A stretch of DNA of 64,000 nt from NCBI RefSeq assembly GCF_014305095.1, contig NZ_JACRUI010000002.1, forward strand, positions 310,001 through 374,000. The letters run 5' to 3'. The stretch is from Flavobacterium kayseriense. Lineage in GTDB: Bacteria; Bacteroidota; Bacteroidia; Flavobacteriales; Flavobacteriaceae. Numbering within the stretch: position 1 is the stretch's first letter; each line of letters starts with the position of its first letter. The notes under the pieces are model-generated. The model did no database searches. It saw nothing but the letters and a program-made list of their open reading frames with translations, and had not been told where the DNA came from. This document shows positions 8,710 through 17,454 of the stretch, one piece after another. Position numbers and translations under genes: made by a program.

Positions 8710-9994
8710 TGGCTCTTAAACGCTCATCAATTCTCTCATATCCGCGATCAATTTGTTCTATATTTTGTATCGTACTCGTTCCTTTAGCTGAAAGTGCTGC
8801 AATCAATAAAGAGATTCCTGCACGAATATCCGGTGAGGACATTGTTGTAGCTTTTAATTGAGATTGAAAATTATGTCCCATAACTACTGCTCTGTGTGGA
8901 TCACATAACATAATTTTAGCTCCCATATCGATCAATTTGTCTACAAAAAACAAGCGACTTTCAAACATTTTTTGGTGTATCAATACATCTCCTTTAGCTT
9001 GTGTTGCAACCACTAAAACGATACTCAATAAATCAGGTGTAAAACCAGGCCAAGGCGCATCAGCAATAGTCAAAATAGAGCCATCAATATCAGTCTTTAT
9101 CTCGTAGCCATTTTCATGAGAAGGGATGTAAATATCATCTCCTTTTCGCTCTAAAGTTATCCCTAGTTTTCTAAACGTATTTGGAATTATTCCTAAATTA
9201 TCCCAACTTACATCCTTAATTGTAATTTCGCTTCTAGTCATTGCAGCCAAACCTATCCATGATCCTATTTCGATCATATCAGGTAAAATTCTGTGCTCAC
9301 AACCTACAAGACTTTCTACACCTTCAATCGTTAACAAATTAGAACCAACACCGGTAATGTTAGCACCCATAGAGTTCAACATTTTACACAACTGCTGTAA
9401 GTAAGGTTCACAAGCTGCATTGTAAACAGTTGTTATTCCTTTAGCCAAAACGGCTGCCATCACAATATTAGCTGTTCCTGTAACCGACGCTTCGTCTAAA
9501 AGCATTGTGGCTCCAACCAAACCATTTTTGGCTTCAACACCATAAAAATGATCTTCTCTATTGTAACGAAACTTTGCTCCTAAATTGATAAAACCTTCAA
9601 AATGAGTATCCAATCTACGACGACCAATTTTATCACCACCTGGTTTTGGAATATATCCTTTACCAAATCGCGCTAATAAGGGACCTACAATCATGATAGA
9701 TCCACGTAACGACCCACCCTCTTTCTTAAACGCTTCTGTTTCTAAATAGCCTACATTGATGTCATCAGCTTGAAAAGTATATGATCCTGGACCATTCTTC
9801 TGAATTTTCACACCGAGATTACCTAAAAGTGTAATTAATTTATTGATATCAATAATATCAGGAATATTGTTGATTATAACTTTTTCTGGAGTTAAAAGTA
9901 CTGCACATAAAATCTGTAATGCTTCATTTTTTGCTCCCTGTGGAGTAATTTCTCCTTTTAGACGAATGCCTCCTTCTATTTTAAAAATTCCCAT
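8681..9994 (-). CDS. murA: UDP-N-acetylglucosamine 1-carboxyvinyltransferase, Asp-type
   Basis: A 437-residue enolpyruvyl transferase with the two-domain inside-out alpha/beta barrel fold. Signatures include GAKNEALQIL (K22-N23), GGSLRGSIMIVGPLLARFG and, near the C-terminus, SSPDIRAGISLLIAALSAKG. It makes the first committed step of peptidoglycan synthesis, adding enolpyruvate from PEP to UDP-GlcNAc. The loop that carries the catalytic Cys (Cys115 in E. coli) reads PKPGGDKIGRR here, so residue 121 is Asp. That substitution keeps activity in other bacteria but removes the fosfomycin target. The order DUF4290-murA-CDF suggests an operon. Confidence 0.95.
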   Translation of the reverse strand: MGIFKIEGGIRLKGEITPQGAKNEALQILCAVLLTPEKVIINNIPDIIDINKLITLLGNLGVKIQKNGPGSYTFQADDINVGYLETEAFKKEGGSLRGSIMIVGPLLARFGKGYIPKPGGDKIGRRRLDTHFEGFINLGAKFRYNREDHFYGVEAKNGLVGATMLLDEASVTGTANIVMAAVLAKGITTVYNAACEPYLQQLCKMLNSMGANITGVGSNLLTIEGVESLVGCEHRILPDMIEIGSWIGLAAMTRSEITIKDVSWDNLGIIPNTFRKLGITLERKGDDIYIPSHENGYEIKTDIDGSILTIADAPWPGFTPDLLSIVLVVATQAKGDVLIHQKMFESRLFFVDKLIDMGAKIMLCDPHRAVVMGHNFQSQLKATTMSSPDIRAGISLLIAALSAKGTSTIQNIEQIDRGYERIDERLRAIGANIVRVE

Positions 9995-10078
9995 ATTATA
10001 ACATTAATATTATTGTAAGTTTTATTTCCAGCAACATTAAATCGTACTCTTTTATATGTAAAAACCTGTGATAGGTAT

Positions 10079-10792
10079 TTACTGTTGTTTTTTAGAATAC
10101 GTTTTTGCTTTTCCTGTTTTTATGTTTTTATTACTCTGAATCTTAGGTTGGCCTGGAGGAGTAATTTTGTTTGAAATTCGTTTATTAGTACGCAACAAAT
10201 CTGTAGTGTTAATAAGCTCCTCTGTACTTTGACGCATGTCTAATTTCCCATCTGATAATTCAAACAAATGCTCGAATATCACATCATCTTTCACTGTGTC
10301 TTTATTCCAGCTCAAATAAGACTTTTTCATATGGTTAGCAATAACCTTAACCAAAGCGCTCTTCATATCACCATCATCCCACTTATTAGCAACATCAATC
10401 ATATATTTGATGTTATTACCGTAGTACCTATATTTTGGGAAATTTTGAGGATAATTCAAAACATCAGGCTTAAGTTGCAAAACTTCTCTTGAAGGAATTG
10501 GATAAGGAGACTCTACATCTAATTTAAAATCAGACATAATAAAAAGCTGATCCCATAATTTGTGCTGAAAATCCAATACATCTCTTAAATGAGGATTAAG
10601 ATTTCCCATTACTTGGATAATATATTTAGCTGCTTTATTGCGTTGCTCGCTATCCTCTATTGCTGTGGCTTGATCAATTAGCTTTTGCAAATGACGGCCG
10701 TACTCAGGTATGATTAAATGAGACCTTTCTGCATTGTATTCTAAATGATGAACAACATCATTAGCAATTTCTTTTGTATACTTTGAATTCAT
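10079..10792 (-). CDS. DUF4290 family protein
   Basis: A 237-residue soluble protein with no signal peptide. It matches the Bacteroidota-specific DUF4290 family by its start (EIANDVVHHLEYNAERSH), the LIIPEYGRHLQKLID stretch, and NPHLRDVLDFQHKLWDQLFIM. The last 40 residues are Lys-rich and disordered. Its function is unknown. In this group it is regularly found just before murA, as here (84 bases apart, same strand), so a role linked to cell wall or growth is possible but unproven. Confidence 0.85.
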   Translation of the reverse strand: MNSKYTKEIANDVVHHLEYNAERSHLIIPEYGRHLQKLIDQATAIEDSEQRNKAAKYIIQVMGNLNPHLRDVLDFQHKLWDQLFIMSDFKLDVESPYPIPSREVLQLKPDVLNYPQNFPKYRYYGNNIKYMIDVANKWDDGDMKSALVKVIANHMKKSYLSWNKDTVKDDVIFEHLFELSDGKLDMRQSTEELINTTDLLRTNKRISNKITPPGQPKIQSNKNIKTGKAKTYSKKQQ

Positions 10793-10876
10793 ATTTGAAT
10801 TTTTTTGAGGCTTTTGAACACAACTATTGATTTATACACTTAAGTAGTGCTTTTCAATTGTAAAACTATTCAAATA

Positions 10877-11161
10877 TTAAAGAGAAACTATACCTTCTAT
10901 TGTAGAAACTTCTTGGTATTTATCAACTATTTCTTGAGAATTTTTCATTTGAACATCAATAGATATACTAGTGAACTTTCCTGTTTTAGATTTAGTAGTT
11001 TTAATAACTGCTCCCATGCAATCAAATGCCAACTCAACTTTTTGAATATTTTCATCTGTTGTAGGAACAATAAATTTAAACAAATATAAAGCAGGCCAGG
11101 TATTGCTGTTATCCAACTCTACTTTCAATCTATCATAAAACTCTTCTGCTTTTTTATCCAT
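10877..11161 (-). CDS. DUF493 family protein
   Basis: A 94-residue protein matching the DUF493 (YbeD-like) fold, a small alpha/beta ACT-like domain: FYDRLKVELDNSNTWPALYLFKFIVP, then KVELAF and GKFTSISIDVQMKNSQEIVDKYQ. E. coli YbeD lies near lipoic acid genes; a molecular role has not been established. A minus-strand -7 box TATCTTTG is at 11181-11188. It is followed by DUF4290 and murA on the same strand, so it is likely the first gene of that operon. Confidence 0.85.
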   Translation of the reverse strand: MDKKAEEFYDRLKVELDNSNTWPALYLFKFIVPTTDENIQKVELAFDCMGAVIKTTKSKTGKFTSISIDVQMKNSQEIVDKYQEVSTIEGIVSL

Positions 11162-11282
11162 TTTTCAATTAAAATTAAAGCAAAGATACGGTTTCAAATG
11201 ATAATTATGAATTATGCATTATTAATTTTTACTAAAACCATTTTTAATACGTTTCATTTTTTCAATTTCCAATAAGTTTGAG

Positions 11283-11290
11283 TACTTTTG
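11283..11290 (+). promoter_or_regulatory. -7 box for the P-loop ATPase gene
   Basis: TACTTTTG fits TAnnTTTG and lies 18 bases before the GTG start. No TTG is seen at the exact -33 distance (TTC instead), so this is a partial match. Confidence 0.45.
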
Positions 11291-11307
11291 CGCCTTATTT
11301 CTAAAAC

Positions 11308-11847
11308 GTGCAGAAAGAAGTCATTATAATTATAGGTGGACCCGGAACAGGGAAAAGTACTCTAATAGATGGATTAGTAGCAAAAGGTTTTTGTTGCTAT
11401 CCAGAAATCTCAAGAGAAGTAACTTTAGAAGCGAAGAAACAAGGAATCGAACAGCTATTTCTTGAAAAACCGCTCTTATTTAGTGAACTATTACTTGAAG
11501 GTAGAAAAAAACAGTTTTTAGACGCTCAAAAAGAACCTCACAATGTGGTTTTTATAGATCGTGGAATTCCAGATGTACTTGCTTACATGCATTACATTGG
11601 GGATAGCTACCCTGCTTCATTTGATGCTATTTGTAGGGAATACCGGTATTCTAAAATTTTCATACTACCACCATGGGAAGAAATTTACGTTAGCGACGAA
11701 GCTCGTTATGAGAATTACGAGCAAGCAAAGCTAATCCAAAATCACCTTATCGAGACGTACGAAGGATATGAGTATGAACTAATAGAAGTTCCAAAAGATA
11801 CTATTGATAACCGAATTCTTTTTATCTTAGATAAAATTTCGAACTAA
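11308..11847 (+). CDS. P-loop ATPase/kinase-like protein (AAA_28 type)
   Basis: A 179-residue protein with a Walker A motif at residues 10-17 (GGPGTGKS) at its very N-terminus. It also has FCCYPEISREV (about 28-38) and FIDRGIPDVLAYMHYIG (about 83-99), the latter a nucleoside-kinase-like DRG motif. This pattern fits the AAA_28/NadR-like NTPase group, proteins predicted to be ATP-binding kinases of unknown substrate. The start is GTG at 11308, which places the P-loop correctly, and the -7 box lies 18 bases upstream. recQ follows 70 bases later on the same strand. Confidence 0.8.
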   Translation: MQKEVIIIIGGPGTGKSTLIDGLVAKGFCCYPEISREVTLEAKKQGIEQLFLEKPLLFSELLLEGRKKQFLDAQKEPHNVVFIDRGIPDVLAYMHYIGDSYPASFDAICREYRYSKIFILPPWEEIYVSDEARYENYEQAKLIQNHLIETYEGYEYELIEVPKDTIDNRILFILDKISN

Positions 11848-11917
11848 AATCCTGTACCGTTTAGTAATAAACAAGATGGAATGTAGTTGAAAATTTGTAA
11901 TTCAAATTCAAAAAAGA

Positions 11918-13813
11918 ATGTCTGAGGCGTTACAAATTCTACAAAAATATTGGAAGCATGATTCGTTTAGATCCTTACAGCAGGAGATAATAGATTCTGT
12001 TTTAAGCGATCAAGATACCTTTGCTCTAATGCCTACTGGGGGTGGAAAATCTATCTGTTTTCAAGTTCCAGCCATGATGAAAGATGGAATTTGCTTGGTT
12101 ATTTCTCCTTTGGTTGCCCTGATGAAGGACCAGGTAGCGAATTTGCAAAAGCGAAACATCAAAGCTATAGCGCTAACTGGAGGAATTCGATCTGAAGAGA
12201 TGATTGATCTACTTGATAATTGCCAATTTGGGAACTACAAGTTCCTCTACTTATCACCAGAGCGTTTGCAGTCTGATTGGATTTTGGAACGGATTAAAAA
12301 CCTTCCTATTAACTTAATAACTATTGATGAAGCACATTGTGTATCACAATGGGGACATGATTTTAGACCAGCCTATTTAAAAATTTCACATTTAAAATCT
12401 CATTTCCCTAAAATTCCTTTTTTAGCACTTACAGCAACTGCAACTTCAAGAGTAAAAGAAGATGTTATTTCACAACTAGGACTAGAGAGACCTCATTTGT
12501 TTCAGAAATCATTTGCAAGAAAAAACATTGCCTACATGGTTTTTGAAGTGGAAGATAAACTGCATCGCGTAGAACAAATTTTAAGAAAGAATCCGCAATC
12601 CTCTATAATATACGTAAGAAACAGAAAATCGTGTATCGAAATTTCATCTCAATTACAAAATCTTGGCTTTAAAGCAACTTATTATCACGGTGGATTAAGT
12701 ACTAAAGTAAAAGAGAAGAACATGCAATTATGGATGCAAGATCAAGAACAGGTGATTGTTGCTACAAATGCATTTGGGATGGGGATTGATAAGGCTACCG
12801 TAAAGACGGTGATTCACCTTCAGCTTCCTGATAATATCGAAAACTATTACCAAGAAGCTGGTAGAGCAGGTAGAAACGAGGAAAAAGCATTTGCCGTACT
12901 TTTACATAGCCCGTCAGATAGCATACAAGCTGAAAATCAGTTTTTGAATATCTTACCCGATACAAAGTTTTTGAAGGAGATGTATATTAAATTGTGTAAC
13001 CACTTTCGAATTGCCTACGGAGAAGGTATCGATGAGCAGTTTTATTTAAACACAAATAATTTTTGCTCTAAGTACAACTTTCCTATTCTAAAAACGTATA
13101 ATGCCTTACAGTTTTTAGATCGTCAAGGAATCATAACACTTTCACAAGAATTTTCAGAAAAATTAAACTTACAATTTTTAATTCCGTCCAAGGAAGTCAT
13201 TCGATACTCCAGTTTAAACCCTACTGCTGCAGAAATTATCTTAGTTATAATGCGAACCTATCCTGGTATTTATGAAATGCCAACTGCTTTTAATATTTCG
13301 CTAGTGGCAAAAAAATCGAATCAAACTGAAGACCAAGTTAATGACGTTTTACTTAAGCTTAAAGAAAAAAATATAGTTGACTACCACTCAAAAAACAATG
13401 ACACTAAAATTATTTTTAATGAAATACGAGAAGATGACAGAACTATCAATAGAGTAGCAAAATATTTAGAAAACCAAAATCAGCTTAAGGCTGCACAACT
13501 TAAATCCGTTTTAAGTTATGTTAGCGACAAAACTCACTGTAAAAGCAAAATAATTCTAGACTATTTTGGTGAAAAAGCGACTGAAGATTGCGGTATTTGT
13601 TCCTACTGCATTTCTTCGAAAAAAAAGAAACTCAAAAAGCCTACAATCAACTTAGATATTCTAAATATTTTAGCAAAAGAAGATTTAACTTCGAGAGAAA
13701 TTCAAAACAAGATTAACCACAAACAAGACGATATTCTCTTCGCTATTCAAGAATTACTAGAAAACGAAAGCATAAGCGTCAAGACCAATAATAAATATAC
13801 AGTAAAAAAATAA
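11918..13813 (+). CDS. recQ: RecQ-family ATP-dependent DNA helicase
   Basis: A 631-residue superfamily 2 helicase. Motif I is MPTGGGKSICFQVP (about 40-52), motif II DEAH (about 138), followed by the RecQ aromatic-rich loop HCVSQWGHDFRP. Motif VI reads YYQEAGRAGRNE (about 311). The C-terminal part has a Cys cluster (THC..., EDCGICSYC, about 542-566) typical of the RecQ zinc-binding domain, then a short winged-helix-like tail; a clear HRDC domain is not seen. RecQ unwinds forks and recombination intermediates 3' to 5'. Its stop codon overlaps the fmt start (TAATG), so the two are translationally coupled. Confidence 0.93.
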   Translation: MSEALQILQKYWKHDSFRSLQQEIIDSVLSDQDTFALMPTGGGKSICFQVPAMMKDGICLVISPLVALMKDQVANLQKRNIKAIALTGGIRSEEMIDLLDNCQFGNYKFLYLSPERLQSDWILERIKNLPINLITIDEAHCVSQWGHDFRPAYLKISHLKSHFPKIPFLALTATATSRVKEDVISQLGLERPHLFQKSFARKNIAYMVFEVEDKLHRVEQILRKNPQSSIIYVRNRKSCIEISSQLQNLGFKATYYHGGLSTKVKEKNMQLWMQDQEQVIVATNAFGMGIDKATVKTVIHLQLPDNIENYYQEAGRAGRNEEKAFAVLLHSPSDSIQAENQFLNILPDTKFLKEMYIKLCNHFRIAYGEGIDEQFYLNTNNFCSKYNFPILKTYNALQFLDRQGIITLSQEFSEKLNLQFLIPSKEVIRYSSLNPTAAEIILVIMRTYPGIYEMPTAFNISLVAKKSNQTEDQVNDVLLKLKEKNIVDYHSKNNDTKIIFNEIREDDRTINRVAKYLENQNQLKAAQLKSVLSYVSDKTHCKSKIILDYFGEKATEDCGICSYCISSKKKKLKKPTINLDILNILAKEDLTSREIQNKINHKQDDILFAIQELLENESISVKTNNKYTVKK

Positions 13814-14760
13814 TGGAAAAATTACGAATAGTTTTCATGGGCACGCCAGAATTTGCCGTAGCCATTTTAGATAGCATCATAAAAAACAATTATGACGTAG
13901 TTGGTGTTATTACAGCCGCAGACAAACCTGCTGGTAGAGGTCAAAAATTAAAATACTCAGCTGTAAAGGAATATGCACTTGCTAATAATTTAAATTTATT
14001 GCAACCTACTACTCTAAAAGACGAAACATTTTTAGACACTTTAAAAGCGCTAAACGCCAACCTTCAAGTTGTGGTTGCTTTTAGAATGCTCCCTCAGGTG
14101 GTGTGGAGCATGCCAAAGCTGGGTACTTTTAATCTTCATGCGTCATTGTTACCAAATTATAGAGGCGCAGCGCCAATCAACTGGGCAATTATAAACGGAG
14201 AATCTACTACTGGTGTAACAACATTTTTTATAGATGATAAAATTGATACTGGTGCCATGATTCTAAATAGCGCATTAGACATTGATACTAATGAAAATGC
14301 AGGTCACCTACATGACCGCCTAATGAATCTAGGAAGTGAAACTGTCATTAAAACTTTAACACTTATTGAAGAAGATAAAGTAGAACTTACAGTACAAACT
14401 GAAAATCCAGACATAAAGACCGCTTACAAATTGAATAAAGAAAATTGCAAGATCGATTGGTCACAGTCAGCAACTACAGTACATAATTTAATTAGAGGAT
14501 TAAGTCCCTATCCTGCAGCTTGGTGCTATTTCTCAGATAAAAATGAAGAGTGGAGTGTTAAAATATATGAATCTATTTTACTTCCAGAAGTACACAACAT
14601 AGAAATAGGAACAATAGTTTCAACCAAAAAAGAGTTAAAAGTAGCAGTTAAGGATGGTTTTATACAATTAGTAAGCTTACAATTTCCTGGAAAAAAGAGA
14701 ATGCTGATCGCAGAGCTGTTAAATGGTCTGACGTTTACTGCTGAAGCTAAAGCCTATTAA
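13813..14760 (+). CDS. fmt: Methionyl-tRNA formyltransferase
   Basis: A 315-residue protein with the formyltransferase domain at the N-terminus (residues 4-185) and an OB-like C-terminal domain (about 205-310). Catalytic residues N107, H109 and D145 are present in FNLHASLLPNYRGAAPI and DDKIDTGAMI. The enzyme formylates Met-tRNAfMet using 10-formyl-THF. It starts on the last base of the recQ stop codon. The more common partner, def (peptide deformylase), is not adjacent here; the recQ-fmt pairing is the local arrangement. Confidence 0.95.
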   Translation: MEKLRIVFMGTPEFAVAILDSIIKNNYDVVGVITAADKPAGRGQKLKYSAVKEYALANNLNLLQPTTLKDETFLDTLKALNANLQVVVAFRMLPQVVWSMPKLGTFNLHASLLPNYRGAAPINWAIINGESTTGVTTFFIDDKIDTGAMILNSALDIDTNENAGHLHDRLMNLGSETVIKTLTLIEEDKVELTVQTENPDIKTAYKLNKENCKIDWSQSATTVHNLIRGLSPYPAAWCYFSDKNEEWSVKIYESILLPEVHNIEIGTIVSTKKELKVAVKDGFIQLVSLQFPGKKRMLIAELLNGLTFTAEAKAY

Positions 14761-14865
14761 GTCCAACAATCACGGGCTTTTGCATTAAAACACTACAAAA
14801 CGCCATGCATTTATGAACAATTAAAATAAGTTATCAACAAAAGAGGCTAAAATCCCCTAAATCAC

Positions 14866-14895
14866 TTGCATGGTACTGTTTTCCTGCTAAATTTG
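14866..14895 (+). promoter_or_regulatory. Promoter of the HU gene
   Basis: TTG at 14866-14868, 19 bases of spacer, TAAATTTG at 14888-14895: an exact TTG-N19-TAnnTTTG promoter. The expected transcript start is near 14902, giving a leader of about 36 bases before the ATG at 14938. Confidence 0.78.
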
Positions 14896-14937
14896 TGTAT
14901 TAACAATTTATTTAACCAACAATTAATAACTATTATT

Positions 14938-15210
14938 ATGAACAAATCAGAATTAATCGATGCTATCGCGGCAGACGCAGGGATCACAAAAGCAGCTGCT
15001 AAATTGGCTTTAGAGTCGTTTTTAGGAAACGTTAGCGGAACTTTGAAGAAAGGTGGAAGAATATCTTTAGTAGGTTTTGGATCTTGGTCTGTATCAGCGA
15101 GAGCAGCGAGAGATGGTAGAAATCCTCAAACTGGAAAAACAATCCAAATTGCAGCAAAAAATGTTGTAAAATTTAAAGCTGGAGCAGAATTAGAAGGAGC
15201 TGTAAACTAA
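14938..15210 (+). CDS. hup: HU-family DNA-binding protein
   Basis: A 90-residue HU/IHF protein with the standard fold: N-terminal helices (MNKSELIDAIAADAGITKAA), the core sheet GRISLVGFGSWSV, the DNA-binding arm around RAARDGRNPQTGKTIQI, and the closing AAKNVVKFKAGAEL. HU bends and compacts DNA as a dimer. I place the start at 14938; an in-frame TTG at 14866 is actually the -33 element of the promoter. Preferred codons and the strong promoter suggest high expression. A terminator follows. Confidence 0.95.
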   Translation: MNKSELIDAIAADAGITKAAAKLALESFLGNVSGTLKKGGRISLVGFGSWSVSARAARDGRNPQTGKTIQIAAKNVVKFKAGAELEGAVN

Positions 15211-15244
15211 TTACACCCATTTTATAATATCTTATTATAGCGAA

Positions 15245-15273
15245 AAGCCTTCTTCATTGAAGGTTTTTTTTTG
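15245..15273 (+). terminator. Terminator after the HU gene
   Basis: An 8-bp stem, AAGCCTTC paired with GAAGGTTT (one G-U), with a 6-base loop and a run of nine T. Confidence 0.83.
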
Positions 15274-15342
15274 CCTTTAATCGAAGAAATAGGTACTATT
15301 TTAATTTTTTTTCTTAAATTTAATAAAAAAATTACGGCAAAC

Positions 15343-15903
15343 ATGATTACAGAAACACTAATAAAAGGACAACTGCTTATTTCTGAGCCTTCTATAATTG
15401 GAGATTTATCATTTAATAGATCTGTAATTTTATTAGCAGATCACGATAAGGAGGGTTCAGTTGGCTTCATAATAAATAAGCCACTGAAGTACACAATTAA
15501 TGATTTAATCCCTGAGGTTCGTGCAAGATTTAAAATTTACAACGGAGGTCCCGTAGAACAGGACAACCTTTATTTTATTCACAACATTCCGGATCTAATA
15601 CCTAATAGTATCGAGATATCCAACGGTATATACTGGGGCGGTGATTTTGAGTCAACTAAAGAATTGATAAACAATGGTACCATACAAAAAGGAAATATTC
15701 GCTTTTTCTTGGGATATACTGGTTGGGGTGAAAATCAATTAGAGGCTGAAATGAATTCTAACTCTTGGATCGTTACTTCAAATAATTATAAAAATAAGAT
15801 AATCGGTAAATCGGCTACACATTTCTGGAAAGAGCAAATAATGGAACTTGGAGGCGAATATTTAATTTGGTCTAATGCACCTGAAAATCCCTATTTGAAT
15901 TAA
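15343..15903 (+). CDS. YqgE/AlgH (UPF0301) family protein
   Basis: A 186-residue protein starting at the ATG at 15343 (MITETLIKGQLLISEP); the longer frame upstream is low-complexity AT sequence. Family marks include GDLSFNRSVILLADHDKEGSVGFIINKP (about 18-45), the VYNGGPV-like YNGGPVEQDNLYF, and FLGYTGWGENQLEAE (about 125-139). The family is widespread and folds into an alpha/beta protein; its biochemical role is not settled (AlgH affects alginate regulation in Pseudomonas). Its last codons overlap the convergent aminotransferase gene by 4 bases. Confidence 0.9.
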   Translation: MITETLIKGQLLISEPSIIGDLSFNRSVILLADHDKEGSVGFIINKPLKYTINDLIPEVRARFKIYNGGPVEQDNLYFIHNIPDLIPNSIEISNGIYWGGDFESTKELINNGTIQKGNIRFFLGYTGWGENQLEAEMNSNSWIVTSNNYKNKIIGKSATHFWKEQIMELGGEYLIWSNAPENPYLN

Positions 15904-16739
15904 ACAGATTTAATCGACTCATTAAGCTTCGTTAACAATTCACTTGCAATATCATTTTTGAATTCCTTTTTCCTGTACTTTGTTATTGGCTGAATACCTT
16001 TAATAACATTGGTAACAAATAATTCATCTGCTTTTTGAAGATCAAAAGGAGAAATAATTTCTTCAACAACCTCAAGTCCTCCTATTTGTTTTGCTAAAGT
16101 CAAAACTTGTTTTCGCATTACACCATTTAAACAACCTTCAGCTACAGGCGGCGTTATTAACTTTTTTCCTATTACCATAAAAATATTACCTTGAATAGCT
16201 TCAACTACATTCTTACTATCGTTCAATAGCAAACAGTTGTCCAAACTATTTTCATAGGCATAAATACTCGCTGTAATGTTCAACATTCTGTTTGTGGTTT
16301 TTATAGACGACAAAAGTTGCTTAGTAACATAAAAGTCTTTAAACAAATCTACTTCATAGATCGATTTTTCAAAACTGTATAATTTATTTTCAGCTTTACT
16401 AGAGTGAATTAAATAGGACACCTCGTTTGTTACAGGTAGATAATATCCTCCATCATTTCTAAAAACAGTAATCCTAACTCTAGAAGAATCACTGCAACCA
16501 TTATTTTTGACAAGGGACAACATTTGATCTTCTAAATATTCCATTGTAAAATTCATAGGAATCTCCATTCGAACTACACGCATTGAGGCCATTAATCTAA
16601 AATAATGATCTTCAAGAAAAAGAATTTTCCCATCGACAACCTTAACAGTTTCAAATACGGCATCTCCGTATAAAAAAGCACGATTTTGCGTCAATATATT
16701 TGTATCTTGTGTAACTGTAATCCCGTTGAAATTAATCAT
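15900..16739 (-). CDS. Class IV aminotransferase (branched-chain aminotransferase / aminodeoxychorismate lyase type)
   Basis: A 279-residue fold-type IV PLP enzyme. Visible residues include the opening FLYGDAVFETVKV (about 22-34), the Schiff-base lysine K147 in SSIKTTNRMLN and the PLP-contacting E180 in NVVEAIQGNIF. The family includes PabC, IlvE and D-amino acid aminotransferase; the short length and the GDAVFET start fit PabC-like enzymes (4-aminobenzoate for folate), but sequence alone does not settle the substrate. A -7 box TACCTTTG on the minus strand (16767-16774) lies inside the terminator arm of the preceding START-like gene, about 28 bases before the ATG. Confidence 0.85.
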   Translation of the reverse strand: MINFNGITVTQDTNILTQNRAFLYGDAVFETVKVVDGKILFLEDHYFRLMASMRVVRMEIPMNFTMEYLEDQMLSLVKNNGCSDSSRVRITVFRNDGGYYLPVTNEVSYLIHSSKAENKLYSFEKSIYEVDLFKDFYVTKQLLSSIKTTNRMLNITASIYAYENSLDNCLLLNDSKNVVEAIQGNIFMVIGKKLITPPVAEGCLNGVMRKQVLTLAKQIGGLEVVEEIISPFDLQKADELFVTNVIKGIQPITKYRKKEFKNDIASELLTKLNESIKSV

Positions 16740-16746
16740 AAAAAAA

Positions 16747-16767
16747 GCCCTAAATTATATTTAGGGC
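16747..16767 (-). terminator. Terminator after the START-like gene
   Basis: Arms 16747-16754 and 16760-16767 form an 8-bp stem with a 5-base loop, followed on the minus strand by seven T that run into the ATG of the aminotransferase gene. The stem also overlaps that gene's -7 box. Confidence 0.78.
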
Positions 16768-16794
16768 AAAGGTAAGTTATAAAATACAATTTTA

Positions 16795-17187
16795 CTAGAC
16801 AGATCCTATCAGATGTTTTAAATCTGAGATTTGATTTTCCCATAACTGCGTAGCTTCTTCTACTTCATCTTTCTCAGCAAAATCTACGACCATTAGAGAA
16901 ACATCCTTTGTCAACTCATCAACTAATATGTGTAATTCGAAAAAATATTCGGTGTCTTTATTATTGTTGTCCACCCATTTAAACTTCACCTTCTCTCCAG
17001 ATTTTTTTGAAGCTAATCTTGCTTTTTCCTCTGAATCATTCCAGATGAAGGTAAAAAACTCGCCACGTGAATTCACATTATCAGCAAACCATTCTGAAAG
17101 CCCAGAAGGCGTTGAAATATATTGATATAACAATTGCGGTGAAGAATTGATTGGGAACTCTATTTCGTAGCGTATTTTTTGATCCAT
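16795..17187 (-). CDS. START/AHSA1-like domain protein
   Basis: A 130-residue helix-grip protein, starting at MDQKIRYEIEFPI (17187); longer starts upstream give AT-rich nonsense. The fold signature is a first strand (YEIEFPINSSPQLLYQYI), GLSEWFADNV, FFTFIWN, then strands KVKFKWV and EYFFELHI, and a long C-terminal helix (EEATQLWENQISDLKHLI). AHSA1/START proteins bind hydrophobic ligands or act as Hsp90-type cofactors; the ligand here is unknown. It is divergent from tRNA-Met, whose promoter lies in the gap. A terminator follows. Confidence 0.83.
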   Translation of the reverse strand: MDQKIRYEIEFPINSSPQLLYQYISTPSGLSEWFADNVNSRGEFFTFIWNDSEEKARLASKKSGEKVKFKWVDNNNKDTEYFFELHILVDELTKDVSLMVVDFAEKDEVEEATQLWENQISDLKHLIGSV

Positions 17188-17273
17188 GAGTTGCATTAAT
17201 TTTTTTCGAATATATAGAATATAATTACGAAAAAAAAACCTTTTTAAAAATATTTTTTTTTCTTTAAATATGC

Positions 17274-17303
17274 TTGCAAGATCATTTATAATTTTTATAT
17301 TTG
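17274..17303 (+). promoter_or_regulatory. Promoter of tRNA-Met
   Basis: TTG at 17274-17276, a 19-base spacer and TATATTTG at 17296-17303: an exact TTG-N19-TAnnTTTG match. The start would be near 17310, so the precursor has a leader of about 30 bases. Confidence 0.78.
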
Positions 17304-17339
17304 CACCCGCATTCAAGAGGATAACAAATGAATGATTTT

Positions 17340-17413
17340 GGCGAGGTAGCTCAGTCGGTTAGAGCGCAGGATTCATAACCCTGAGGTCACGAGTTCAAAT
17401 CTCGTTCTCGCTA
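17340..17413 (+). tRNA. tRNA-Met (anticodon CAT)
   Basis: A 74-base cloverleaf. Acceptor arms GGCGAGG and TCTCGCT pair with G-U at both ends; the D arm is GCTC/GAGC, the anticodon loop TTCATAA gives CAT, and the T arm is ACGAG-TTCAAAT-CTCGT. The discriminator is A and no CCA is encoded. The anticodon stem ends in an A-C mismatch next to the loop. First-pair G-U and the D loop fit elongator Met; Ile2 with a modified CAT cannot be fully excluded. Confidence 0.93.
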
Positions 17414-17420
17414 CAAAAAC

Positions 17421-17454
17421 AAACCCTTAAACATCAATTGTTTAAGGGTTTTTT
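17421..17454 (+). terminator. Terminator after tRNA-Met
   Basis: A perfect 12-bp stem (17421-17432 with 17440-17451) with a 7-base loop and a T run. Confidence 0.9.

Noticed and set aside
10268-10492. Plus-strand 74-codon frame inside DUF4290
   Set aside because: A shadow of the minus-strand DUF4290 gene; no features of its own.
16747-16774. Possible attenuator or riboswitch before the aminotransferase gene
   Set aside because: The hairpin is the terminator of the gene upstream; the -7 box lies within it, so the transcript would start inside the stem and could not fold it.
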